Positions 10,101 to 20,338 of a stretch of DNA of 24,516 nt are shown here, piece after piece. The DNA lies in assembly GCA_025399215.1 (NCBI GenBank), contig MU621338.1, positions 1 to 24,516 on the forward strand. Reading direction: 5' to 3'. This DNA is from Globomyces pollinis-pini (taxonomy: Eukaryota; Chytridiomycota; Chytridiomycetes; Rhizophydiales; Globomycetaceae). A model generated the notes under the pieces. The model saw only the letters and a list, made by a program, of their open reading frames with translations. It did not search any database and was not told where the DNA came from. Each line of letters opens with the position of its first letter. The first letter of the stretch is position 1. The position numbers were made by a program, and so were the translations under genes.

Positions 10101-11137
10101 GCTTTCACAATTGAAGTCGGAGTACTCTCAAATAGAATCTGAGCTCAAAATAGTTGAAGCAAAACAAAACCAATGGTTGGTGAAATTGAATGAAGAAAAA
10201 TCAGTTTTAGCAAGTTTTGATAAAGAATTACAAGCACTGGAGAAGTCTTTTAAAATCAAAAACCAACAATTGGAAGATGTCAAATTGGAGATTCAAAAAC
10301 TGGTATCCGAAACAAGTAGTATTGCAGAATCTCTTCAAAAAGCCGAAAAAAGTTTGAACCACTTGGTTAAATCACATACTTGGATAGAAGATCAAAAACA
10401 GTAATACAGTTTTGTTTAGACGTTTACCATAGGTTATTCGGAATTGAAGGTGGATTGTATGACTTTACATCGATTGATATTGAAGAATGTCAAAAACGTA
10501 TTGTCACTTTGACTGCTCAATTTGAATCTTTAAATCGCCATGTAGACAGAAGTGTACTGGAAAAGTTTGATCGTGTTGAGAAGAAGGAAAACTCATTACA
10601 GAAAAAATTGAATTTGGTCAAAAAGGATAAAACATCGATTACCAGCACTTTGGAATATCTTGATAGGAAAAAGTTAGAGCAGCTTAAGAAAACTTGGAAG
10701 AAAGTCAATATGTATATCGTCTATAGTTTATATTTAGTGATTTTGGGGCTATCTTTGGCGACTTACTGCCAGGAAATACTTGTAAATTGGAGATACCAGA
10801 AGGTATGGATATTACAGAAGGGCTAGAAGTGCGCGTCTGTTTGGGAGGAGTTTGGAAGTCGTCCTTAACAGAATTATCAGGTGGTCAACGATCATTGATT
10901 GCATTGTCACTCATTTTGGCCTTATTGCAATTCAATCCAGCCCCCATGTACATTTTAGATGAAATTGATGCTGCTTTGGATTTATCACACACACAAAACA
11001 TTGGAAAGTTATTGAAAACTAGATTCAGAACCTCACAATTTATTTTGGTATCACTAAAGGATGGGATGTACAATAATGCTAATGTATTGTTTCGTACCAA
11101 GTTTGTTGAAGGCGTGAGTCAAGTTGAGGTACAATGA
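7102..11137 (+). CDS. SMC2: condensin ATPase subunit SMC2, 17 exons
   Basis: Predicted 1170 aa, the usual SMC2 length. It pairs with SMC4 in condensin to compact mitotic chromosomes. Exons: 7102-7269, 7362-7427, 7459-7542, 7574-7846, 7875-8012, 8041-8181, 8212-8358, 8391-8577, 8607-8782, 8809-8904, 8933-9109, 9138-9251, 9280-9403, 9431-10015, 10043-10400, 10433-10711, 10738-11137. Walker A GLNGTGKS is at 32-39, preceded by the SMC2-typical [10 protein letters not shown]. Conserved blocks [17 protein letters not shown] and [16 protein letters not shown] follow, then coiled coil, then the hinge at about 515-670 ([25 protein letters not shown]), a second coiled coil, signature LSGGQRS at about 1084, and Walker [18 protein letters not shown]. 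Fifteen introns are 26-32 nt; the first is 92 nt and looks like three tandem units. ATG at 7102 is chosen because the protein then starts [14 protein letters not shown] like other SMC2s. Confidence 0.96.
7270..7361 (+). other. triple-unit intron in SMC2
   Basis: The only intron here longer than 36 nt. It divides without remainder into 7270-7298 (29 nt), 7299-7331 (33 nt) and 7332-7361 (30 nt). Each starts GT, ends TAG, and has a TTGAT, TTAAC or TTAAT branch-like sequence near its end. At both internal junctions AG is followed directly by GT (TTATTAG|GTATAT and GCTTAG|GTTTGT). Removing all 92 nt restores [10 protein letters not shown] of SMC2. Stepwise removal is an inference. Confidence 0.6.
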
Positions 11138-11412
11138 ATAGTTTAATTAGTAGAGACGAGAACAAAAATTGATTCCAGTGAAAAGTAAAGGGATGATGAA
11201 CACGCCATCCAAGTTGAGAATTGAGACCGAATCGTGAATTTATTAATAAAGGAAAGAATTTTATTACGATTTCAGTGATGAATTGCATGTATTTTTACGA
11301 TAGATTTCCATGATTTTCCATCTTGTTCTGAAACCGCAGAATGTTCGAGATGAAAAAAAAATAGTGTGTAATCGATTTCCCGTTCAATTTTTTTTTTAAC
11401 TTTACATTTTCA
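11138..11412. other. SMC2-mtHsp70 spacer
   Basis: Holds an AATAAA at 11245-11250 that may polyadenylate SMC2 and, near its right end, the candidate heat-shock element and T-rich promoter sequence of the Hsp70 gene. No other coding sequence seen. Confidence 0.5.
11339..11351 (+). promoter_or_regulatory. candidate heat-shock element
   Basis: The sequence GAA-tg-TTC-ga-GAt gives three alternating nGAAn units at the required 5-bp spacing; the third has one mismatch. It sits 61 nt before the ATG of the mitochondrial Hsp70 gene, a position and target that fit heat-shock factor control. It is short enough to arise by chance in AT-rich DNA. Confidence 0.45.
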
Positions 11413-13438
11413 ATGTATCTCAACAGATTAGCAACCATTAGAACTTCTCTCTTGAAGGTAAAAAGATTCAATTAATTCGTTAGGGACGTCAACCACTCTT
11501 GGCCAGATTCAACAGTGATAAGGTCCAAGGCCAAGTCATTGGTATCGATTTGGGTACTACAAACTCTTGTGTTGCTGGTATGCGATCTTAGTACTAATCC
11601 TAGTCATGGACGGTAAAACTCCTCGTGTCATCGAAAATGCTGAAGGTTTACGTACCACTCCTTCAATCGTTGCCTTTGGAAAGGATAACGAATTGATCGT
11701 TGGTACCCCTGCAAAACGTCAAGCTGTCGTCAACCCTGAACACACTCTATTTGCTACCAAGCGACTTATCGGGCGTCAATTCAATGATGCTGCTGTTCAA
11801 GCCGATTTGAAAACTGTCTCCTACAAGATCGTCAAGCACACTAATGGGGATGCTTGGGTCGAAGCAAGAGGCAAGAAATACTCTCCTTCCCAAATTGGTG
11901 GTTTTGTTTTACAAAAGATGAAAGAAACTGCCGAAGGTTTCCTCGGTAAAACCGTCAAGAATGCTGTTGTTACCGTCCCTGCATATTTCAACGATGCTCA
12001 AAGACAAGCAACAAAAGATGCTGGTTCTATTGCTGGTTTGAACGTCCTCCGTGTTATTAATGAACCTACCGCTGCTGCTCTTGCATTCGGTGCTGACAAG
12101 AACAATGACAACATTGTTGCTGTCTATGATTTAGGTGGTGGTACCTTTGATGTTTCCATTTTGGAAATTCAAAAGGGTGTTTTTGAAGTGAAATCTACCA
12201 ATGGTGACACTCACTTGGGTGGTGAAGATTTCGATAATTTATTGGTCAATCACTTTGTTGGTGAATTCAAGAAAGACACTGGTATTGATTTATCTAAGGA
12301 TCGTATGGCTCTTCAACGTATCCGTGAAGCTGCTGAAAAAGCCAAATGTGAGTTATCCTCAACCCTCTCCACCGAAATTAACTTGCCTTTCATCACTGCA
12401 GATGCAAGTGGTCCAAAACACATTTTATCCACCCTTACTCGATCTCAATTGGAACAACTCACTGATAAATTACTTCAACGTACTGTTGAACCTTGTAAGA
12501 AGGCTATCAAAGATGCTGGAATCAAGGCCAGTGATATCGATGAAGTCATTCTTGTAGGTGGTATGTCCCGTACCCCTAAGGTCATCGAAATTGTTAAATC
12601 TATCTTCAAACGTGACCCAACCAAGTCTGTCAACCCTGATGAAGCTGTTGCTATTGGTGCTGCCATTCAAGGTGGTGTTCTTTCCGGTGAAGTTACTTCC
12701 ATCTTATTATTGGATGTTACCCCTCTCTCTTTAGGTATTGAAACTCTTGGAGGTGTCTTCTCTCGTCTTATCAACCGTAACACCACCATCCCTACCAAGA
12801 AGTCCCAAGTCTTCTCTACCGCTGCCGATGGTCAAACTCAAGTCGAAATCAGAGTATTCCAAGGTGAACGTGAATTGGTTCGCGACAACAAATTGCTTGG
12901 TCAATTCAACCTTAGTGGATTAGCTCCTGCTCCTCGTGGTGCCCCACAAATTGAAGTTACTTTCGATATCGATGCTGATGGTATTGTCAACGTATCTGCA
13001 AAAGACAAGTCCACTGGTAAGGATCAAGCTATTACTATTGCTGCTTCATCCGGTCTTTCTGATAAAGAAATTGAAAACATGGTTGCTAACGCTGAAAAGT
13101 TTGCTGAAGAAGATAAGAAGCGTAAAGAAGTCATTGAAGCTTCCAATGCTGCTGAAGGTGTTATCCACTCCACTGAAAAGGCCATGACTGATTTCAAGGA
13201 CAAAATCGACAAGGAAGAGGCTGATAAGATCAAAGAACAACTTGACGAATTACGAGAATTCTTGAAAGATAGTGAAAATATTACTGCTGAACAAATTAAA
13301 GAAAAACAAGATGCTTTACAAACTGCATCATTGAATCTTTTCAAGAAAGTCTATGAAAACAAGTCAGAATCAAACGATTCTGAACCTGCCAAAGATGAAC
13401 CTGTTGAAGCAGAATTCAAAGAATCAAAGAAACCTTAA
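11413..13438 (+). CDS. SSC1: mitochondrial Hsp70 (Ssc1-type)
   Basis: Predicted 657 aa mitochondrial DnaK-type chaperone, which drives import through TIM23 and folds matrix proteins. Three exons: 11413-11457, 11484-11577, 11604-13438; both introns are 26 nt. The first 25 or so residues ([19 protein letters not shown], then LLARF) are Arg-rich with no acid residue, a matrix-targeting presequence. The ATPase domain follows with [20 protein letters not shown]-like [35 protein letters not shown] and [10 protein letters not shown], then the substrate-binding domain ([16 protein letters not shown]) and helical lid. The end [11 protein letters not shown] is mitochondrial/bacterial type, not the cytosolic EEVD. 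Codons look highly biased (many GGT, GCT, ACC), as expected for an abundant protein. AATAAA is at 13483. Start chosen because only this ATG plus the two introns gives a targeting peptide and an intact phosphate loop. Confidence 0.95.
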
Positions 13439-13527
13439 ACAGCAAAAAATTTAATTTAATATTTCTCGTTTTTGTTTGTTTCAATAAAATCATTTTCCAC
13501 TCAGAATTATGTTTATTATCATTTAAA

Positions 13528-14998
13528 TCAATCGTCGTCTGAGTCGTAATCGGCATCTCGAACCTTGATTTTCTCTTTGGTAACAGAATTCGACCAAGCT
13601 TTCTCTTCTGTTGTAGTAACAGTGTGGGGTTCTTCAGTATCAGAATCGTAGTCCACATTTTCAATGATATCAGTTGCTTTACTTTCTAGCAGAGTTGAGC
13701 TAGACTCCGTTTTAGATTTAAGAATTCCTTCTTTCACTTCAGGTACACTAACATCATCTTGCAATTCTACAATTCTTGGACCACTAATTACAGAAGGTTT
13801 GGGCATTGGAAGATATTGTTCATCATCATCATCGTCAACTTCGACAATTTCCATACGCTTTGAACCCGATAAATCGCGGTTTATTGTCCCATCTACCGTT
13901 GCCCACTTTTTCATAACCTTCTGTTTAAGTTCTAAAGCTTCTTTGTTATCCTTTTCCAACTCCAAAGCCGAATCAATATCAATAATGGCATCCTGATATC
14001 TTCCTGAATGAAACAATCCCAAGCATCGTCGCAATAAGGCTTTGAAAGATTTGGACATTTTTAAAGATTCCGTGCAATCATCAATACAATCAGAGTATTT
14101 TTTCAATTTCAAATAACAGAGTGATCGATTATTCAGTACTGCTATTGTCTTCAATAGTTTCAAACTAGCATTGTAATGTAATAACTAAAAACAATTAGAA
14201 ACACAGATATTTTACAGCTTGATCAAATTCTTTAGCCTTCATACATTCATTTCCCTTATTTTTCTCCATTTCTGCATAACTAGCTGATTCATATTCAGTT
14301 AACCCACTAGGTATGTTAATCTGTTGTACAGATGTTGGTCCTAGTTTAGTTGGTGCTGATACATCGACTAATTCATTCTCATTCTCTTCGTTAGCTACAA
14401 ATTTATCCCATTTGCTGTACTCGTATGATTTTATTCTATTACTATTTGGTGCTTTTGGAGTTGGAGCTGGTTTATCCAATGTAGTTTTGATAAATTTAGT
14501 TTCAATCACTTTATCTGAATTCTCAAAACTATCCTCTTGTTGTTTCTTTACAGAATTCAATTGTTCATCTTTGATTTCCATTTCACCCAACCATTCCTAA
14601 CAATTAGATCTTTGATCTTCAATACTGATAGTTCTTTTTTGACTTTTTGCTCCTCTTCGTGTTTCTGTCTTGGACTGAGTACCGAACTAGTATTAATCGA
14701 AATTCAAATTACTGAATACTTGATGGATTTAATTGTTCAATTCTCTTTGTCATCGCTTCCTCCAAATCGGGATAATAACCTTCTTTACCAGTTCTAAAAT
14801 AATTAATTTTGAATTCAAATACTTTAAATAATCCAATAACGTTTCTATTTCTCTATAATTTTGACAACTCGCAACATATGCATAATCTAAATGACTGATA
14901 TCAATATCTTGGTTTTTATGATTAGCATAGAGCATCTCAGATTCTTGATTTGGATCAATCATCTGTGCCATTCTTTTTAATTCTTCTGGTCCCAACAT
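13528..14998 (-). CDS. SPAG1: SPAG1-like TPR co-chaperone (dynein arm assembly factor), 5 exons
   Basis: Predicted 451 aa, reading leftward. Exons (plus coordinates): 14998-14823, 14793-14713, 14686-14626, 14596-14216, 14184-13528; introns are 26-31 nt. SPAG1 hands axonemal dynein chains to Hsp70/Hsp90 and R2TP in the cytoplasm. The N-terminus has the SPAG1-specific ISHLDYAYVASCQN...TGKEGYYPDLEE block, then SYEYSKWDKF (compare the AEWDKF of animal SPAG1), then one TPR domain at about 210-325 (KNKGNECMKAKEFDQA, LNNRSLCYLKLKKY, SFKALLRRCLGLFHSGRYQDAI), then KRMEIVEVDDDDDEQ, which matches a motif after a SPAG1 TPR, and an acidic low-complexity tail. It is about half the length of animal SPAG1 and lacks the extra TPRs and the C-terminal RPAP3_C domain. 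RPAP3 or another TPR co-chaperone is the alternative, but the N-terminal block argues for SPAG1. Convergent with Hsp70, 89 nt apart; AATAAA on its strand at 13517. Confidence 0.85.
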
Positions 14999-15769
14999 GT
15001 TTTCAAGATAAACAATGAAAATTTTTAAGCTCGCGTTTTATTTCAATAAATGGGAAGAATTAACCAACAGATTCTGTTTTGAGGTTATTAATAAGAAGGC
15101 CACTCGATGTTTGATCATTCATAGTCGCTTCGTCTTGTATGACTGTGAACCGTGTATTTAAAAATAATGGATTTCTAATACTGTTATTCTTTTGAGAATA
15201 CAGTTCAAGATCCATCATTATTTTAGTTTGCTGCTGATTTTAAATCATCGACTTGGTATACGAGTTCACACTTTTATACCTGAATACCTAAATAGTTCTT
15301 CAAACATAGACTCTTGTAATAGGAAGCGTGACTATCACGGTCAGGTTATTTAAAAATTTAATTGATAAGAGATTGGCTCATCTCTGTGCACGGATACTGT
15401 TTATTGAACTGTTGGTCTTTTAAACCAAAACGATACACTTGATTCGGTTTATATGAATGATCTAATCTTCAATTGATGGAACCAACTCTTTAGAAATTGA
15501 TTAGAGTGTACAATCACACACGAATACAGGAATAGCTTCTTGAAATATATGAGTCACATCATTGATGAGAAGTACATGGACATATATGGCTTAGTTTTTC
15601 ACCCTCCAAGATGAGGCTTAAAGTTCTGGTATCTGATTAATGATGATATAAGAACCACAAGATCTTAACGCTAATTATTAATGATCTCTTAAAAATCAAC
15701 GAAGGTAATTTTTATATTCTGCTAACACTTTGATTATGTTTTGGATGGTCCTACAGAGGGGGAGCTTTA
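14999..15769. other. intergenic, upstream of SPAG1
   Basis: AT-rich, with stops in all frames at short intervals and no recognisable exon chain. The promoter of the leftward SPAG1 gene should lie at its left end. At 15431-15443 it contains CGATACACTTGAT, found again at 19921-19933 upstream of the M36 protease gene, with similar GGTTTATA sequence following in both. Confidence 0.5.
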
Positions 15770-16315
15770 GTGGAATGAACCACAATGTATTGGAGTTTTA
15801 TCTCCTCTACGTCGCTCCAGTTACAAGCCTCTAGGGGAAGATTACGCGCACATGGTTTGATGTGTCTGGACGGCCGTAAGTGGAATGGACCACATGCTTG
15901 GCAATAAATGCTTTAAGCATTCATTGTTTAAAAAAGCACTGGACCCGTGGCATGACATTGGGGAAGGCTGCTCCAAGATGGAAGCTACCTGTTATCCCCT
16001 CCTAGTATCTGGTCGTAACTGGGGTAATGGTAGCACAAAACTCATGGCTACTGATTTGAAGGGCGTTGCCTTCAAGACTCCTCCACTCTCAAGGTGTTTG
16101 CAGAAGTGTCCTACCAGTTTTATCTGGGACACTCGCCACCGCAATGGGAGTGGGTTACGCTTTGAAACATACCAGATACTAGTGACTATAGGTAGCGGAG
16201 TAGTGTGGAAAGGACCACAGTAAACTTCTTACCCCTCGCATGGACAGGTCCGGATATCGGCTCGAGCCAACCCTTACTTTTATATGCTGCTGCTGTAACA
16301 GTGGAATCAACCACA
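15770..16315. repeat. G+C-richer repeat block with four GTGGAATNNACCACA motifs
   Basis: The motif occurs at 15770-15784, 15880-15894, 16205-16219 (AAAGG in the centre) and 16301-16315. Spacings are 110, 325 and 96, so a decayed unit of about 100 bp is plausible. The block has a perfect 12-bp inverted repeat, CTAGTATCTGGT at 16002-16013 and ACCAGATACTAG at 16171-16182, flanked by GCTACCT/AGGTAGC further out. GTAACTGGGG appears at 16015 and again just outside the block at 16359. Base composition is visibly richer in G+C (29 of 60 bases at 16021-16080) than flanking intergenic DNA. Open frames inside it resemble no known protein. It may be a decayed mobile element, a local satellite or a structured RNA. 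Confidence 0.5.
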
Positions 16316-16576
16316 TGCTGCTCTAGATTGGATCTATGACCCTTCTCACTCCTGACCTGTAACTGGGGAGGATTACTCCCCTTGGCGATCAAGCCAAACA
16401 AAAACAAAAAATAAACTCGCTGTTTTCTTATTAAATTCTTATTCTATATTTCTTTTTAATTGATTAAGTACTTTAAAGCTTATTTTTGCAACCATTGGAA
16501 CTGTATTAGGCAGAATGATGGGAGTGAGAAAATTGTAAATCAATTTTTCCACCATCACTTGAGAGGAATCAGTAGA
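16316..16576. other. spacer between the repeat block and the F-box gene
   Basis: The left part continues the G+C-richer sequence (GTAACTGGGG at 16359-16368). The right part from about 16390 is A/T-rich and is the likely promoter and 5' leader of the F-box gene. The F-box reading frame stays open leftward to about 16460 but has no ATG before 16577. Confidence 0.45.
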
Positions 16577-17723
16577 ATGAAAGGGGAATTAAGATTGAAA
16601 GATTTAAATGAAGAAATCATTGAAATGATAATCGATTTACTACCACCTAAAGAATTATTGAATTTCAATCAATTAAATCGTTATTGGAATCAATTTACAA
16701 ATAATGAAATCTATTGGAAGAAACTTTGTTTAACTCAATTCCCTTGGTTGTTTTGGTCTGGTCAATGCGAATCTACCTTATCATTTATTAATAATGGTCC
16801 AAGATTGTATCAATCCAAAGACAAATTAACAAATCAACAAATTAATCATCGTCAAATAGATGCGAATACGACGATTCAGATGTTGATTGATTCAGATTAT
16901 GGTCCGTTGTGTGATAAAGATCTTGGTAAGCGTTGTGGTAAAGAATGCATACAACAAGGTGAAAATCCATTTCATCCATTACCAAAATCTTGGAAATCAA
17001 GTCTTTCCAAAATATTCAATGGCAAATATACTGGATTGATTTTTGTATTGGATTCACTTGATAATAGGGAAATGTCTGCTTGTAAAACCTTAGTTACTTA
17101 TGATAAATCAACCCATTCATTTCATTGTTGTTATGAAACTTTTCAAATTTATCTATACCAACAAGGTCAAAACATATCTATATCAACAACAAATGAATTA
17201 ACCAATGAAGTAATTTCATTAAATGATCGAACAAGATTTAGACGTATCCCATTGGATTTGCTACCGACAGATCCTAGAGAATTATATACGAGATCATTAT
17301 TTACTACACCATTAACTGATGATGGAAGACCTGCATTTTATATTGGTCAAGAAGTAGAAATTCAGTGGAGAACTTCGATATTAGAAGGTTATTTATGGTG
17401 GAAAGGAATAGTCAGAAATAATTATATGCACGCTGGTTTAACAAGAGCAGTTGATTCCGGAGTTTCGATTCCAAATATACCTTCAGATGATGAAACTGAT
17501 TTTTCATACATTTTGGTGGAATTTCCTCAATGTATGCTTTATTTGATTTAATGTATTAGATCCTGAAGAATCACCTTGGAGGTATGTTCATGTATCTCCA
17601 TTTGGAGTGGAGGAATTTTTGGAAGGGTTAGGGTATGTTGGTGGTATTCGTCCTATCAATTGTTTATGTCATAAAATGCTATGGAAATTACGTTTCCCAA
17701 GAGCCGTATTGAATTTACAATAA
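16577..17723 (+). CDS. F-box protein
   Basis: Predicted 372 aa from exons 16577-17531 and 17560-17723 joined over a 28-nt intron. Residues 8-50 form an F-box (LNEEIIEMIIDLLPPKELLNF, then NRYWNQFTNNEIYWKKLC), the Skp1-binding motif of SCF ubiquitin ligases. The remaining 320 residues hold no WD40 or LRR repeats. They include RRIPLDLLP, a GQEVEIQWRTS segment followed by YLWWKGIVRN, and a conserved-looking end (SPWRYVHVSPFGVEEFL) that probably recognises substrate. The substrate is unknown. The ATG at 16577 is the first in frame; an upstream exon cannot be excluded because the frame is open to about 16460. AATAAA at 17738. Convergent with the M36 gene, 94 nt apart. Confidence 0.8.
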
Positions 17724-17817
17724 TTGTAATTCATGTAATAAAAATCATTAATTATATTTTCATAGTTCAATCAATACTAGCAAAAAAAGTTTATTCACGA
17801 AAATTTAAACAAATCAA

Positions 17818-19831
17818 TTAACGTTGGTGTTTCTTGATAATCTTCTTTCCTACACATTCAGCTGGAAGAGTGAAATCTTCGCGGCCACCAGCAACAGCTT
17901 TGATACCAAGTCCTCGGGAAGCAAATGCGTCGTAAATTTCACACAAGTTCTCACCATTGGTGTAAACTTTATCAGCCAACACAATTGCATCTCGGGCATC
18001 AACAAAACTTGGACTACAAGGTTGCAATTTCAAACCATCAACAACTAAACGGAGCGCTAATTTGTTTCCTGCAACTGGTGTTGGTGCTTTTCCATTTTCT
18101 CTGGTCTCTACTGGTGCATTGAACCAATCACCTTCATAACCATGTTTGTCTACCAGGTTCCAAAAGTACTCATACAGGATTTCAGCCCAGACTTCACCTT
18201 TAGCATGAACTCCCCAGTATTGTGGTTTACGAATATAGCCATAGGTTGATGGATTGGTCTTCTTATTGGTAGAATACTAAGGAATTTAGTTGAAATATAT
18301 GTACCTTGTAGTTACGAATACCTTTTCCACCATTGGCATAGTCACCCATAGCATAGTCTTGGTCACGAGTGGTATTAGAGTTTGTTCGCACAATAGTAGC
18401 AAAGAAATCTCCCCAACCTTCTCCCATTCCACCAGCTTCACCCCAACCAAGACAGTTTGAATTGGCAGGTCCTCCAGTTAAACGAGTACTGATGCCGTGA
18501 GCATATTCATGAAGGACAATTCCACTTTCAAGGTCTCCATCACGATCAGGATCAGTTTGGGTCCAAACATACATTCTCATTCTTGGTTGGTAACCATCTG
18601 GTGGAGTGGCAAAATTGGCTACAAGATGAACAAATAAAAAACATACCATTGTTGGTACCCGACCCATCTTGTGCATTAGCAATGACAGCGTCACCACCTT
18701 TACCACCTTTTTTAAAGTTGTTGTCTTGAAAATTGCCAGCTACTTCGTTGAAACCATACAAATAAAAGAGATCATGAATGATGTTGTTCCAATAGAAAAG
18801 ATTGGTTACTGCAGCATCCGCATAAGTTTCAGCATTTTGTTCCAAGTCCAAGTCAAAATCAAAAACAAGGTCATCCTTGACTTTTGGACGTTTGTTGGTT
18901 TTCCAAGAATTTCCACCAGTAGGATTCTCTTGGGCATAGACATTGTTACCGATCGTAGTCTTGTATACTTTTGGAACTTTCTTTGCGGATAGTTGAGTAT
19001 TCCACCCAATTGGACTAGCAATTTCATTTTCGGGATTCTTGAGCAATTGACGAGGGCCATCTGAAGGATCGTTTTGGCCAAAAGGAAAGACATTAAAGGT
19101 CGCATGAGATACCCAGTCCATTAAAGCCAACACTTTTCCAGAATGCGCATCAACTTGAACATTGAACCAATTTTTATCAAGATCAACAACAAAGTCCCAT
19201 ACAAGCACCAAGCCAGTTTCAGTATGAAGCATCTATAACATTAGTATTGATGAGTAGCTGTACCTTCAAAGTGGCAGGGATTTCTGGAAGCTTATTTAAT
19301 ACCAAGTAGTTGGTTCTGAAAGATTCACCAATATGGTCGATAGGCAAACCTAGATAGTTTGCGAATGACTCTAATGCCTCGATCGCAGTCAAAGTAGGAT
19401 CAGTAGGTAATATGTTAACGGTATCTTGGAAAGTAAGGAAGTGATCGGTACGTTGGTAGAACGAGTGAGAGATATATAACAAGTTCCCGTTCGAGTCCAT
19501 ATGAGCAGATCCCACACCATTAGCTACTGGTAAGTCATTGTACAATTGTTCTAAATAAACGTGGTGGACCCTGTTGTGATCGGATTGGTAAGCACTGGAA
19601 ACTTTAACCTTAACATCTTTGACATATTTCAACATAGAGCTAAAATCAGCAAATAATAGAGAGATACTTTATAGCCATATCAGGAACTTGAGCAGCACTG
19701 ATCTCTGGCAGAAAGTTGCTGTTTCTCACAGGAAACGACTGAGTATGAGTTTTAATTGCAGGACCAAAGCTTTCAATAACTCGATCCAAGGGAATGGCCC
19801 ATAAGGCCGGGAGTAGACAAAAGTAACGCAT
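17818..19831 (-). CDS. secreted M36 metalloprotease (fungalysin), 5 exons
   Basis: Predicted 632 aa, the standard fungalysin length, reading leftward. Exons (plus coordinates): 19831-19668, 19639-19264, 19232-18647, 18618-18305, 18276-17818; introns 28, 31, 28 and 28 nt. A signal peptide ([16 protein letters not shown]) is followed by a propeptide with an FTP-type block ([17 protein letters not shown]). The catalytic domain begins at about residue 250 and has the zinc site HEYAH at 412-416 with the third ligand Glu442 in [10 protein letters not shown], exactly 26 residues after the second His as in fungalysins. [26 protein letters not shown] and the C-terminal [17 protein letters not shown] block are also family hallmarks. 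It should be a self-processed extracellular endopeptidase active on structural proteins such as elastin, collagen or keratin. AATAAA on its strand lies at 17795. No key residue is missing. Confidence 0.95.
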
Positions 19832-20338
19832 TTTGAATTGGAAAGAAAGAGGCGGAATAAAACAGAATCATGATGATGCCACACGGACAATGCGATTAGA
19901 TAAATGACCAGGGTGAGATCCGATACACTTGATCAAGGTTTATAGTAATCATGTTTGTCTTTACTATGAAGCTTATTTGGACTGAGTGTCACAGTATGTA
20001 GTACAATGTCGACTGGTGTTTAATATCCCAAGTTAAAATGTAATGAAATGGACCAATCCATCAAATGTATACTTGAACTTTCATTTGATGATATCTAGTG
20101 GCAAGCATTGAATCTACTTCAGATACCAGTCGCGTCACAAAATGGACCATATCAATTATACCAATGTACAAGAATTCTTTCACACTGCTCAATACAACCC
20201 ATTGCTACCTACTCTAACCTACCAACTCCAACTCACTTGATTTTCTTTATCCGTTCTTGTGTTCGTCATTGCAGCCATGGAGTGGCTCAAACAGAAAACA
20301 AGAGCGCCTATTCTTGTGGTAGTTTCTCTTTGATTACA
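19832..20338. other. divergent promoter region between M36 protease and septin
   Basis: No gene recognised. It contains CGATACACTTGAT at 19921-19933 (shared with 15431) and a perfect 9-bp inverted repeat CATCAAATG/CATTTGATG (20059-20067 and 20082-20090). The septin frame is open leftward through much of the right half, but without an ATG in frame. A short ATG-initiated frame at 20277 could be an upstream exon or a uORF. Confidence 0.45.

Noticed and set aside
15885..16223. 112-codon open frame in the repeat block
   Set aside because: No recognisable family, overlaps repeated motifs and inverted repeats that run through different frames, and a comparable frame is open on the other strand.
16235..16275. 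possible RNA polymerase III B-box (GGCTCGAGCC)
   Set aside because: It does not match GGTTCGANTCC well, and no cloverleaf or A-box at the right distance could be formed. No tRNA gene was found in the window.
15770..16315. CRISPR-like array reading of the four repeated 15-mers
   Set aside because: Spacing is irregular (110, 325, 96), the repeat is too short, and the DNA is eukaryotic nuclear.
20059..20090. CATCAAATG/CATTTGATG inverted repeat
   Set aside because: A single 9-bp stem in AT-rich promoter DNA is not enough to call a feature.
20277..20338. ATG at 20277 as septin start with an extra intron
   Set aside because: It needs an intron of about 41 nt with a poor acceptor; not typical of this genome's introns. 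Kept only as an alternative.
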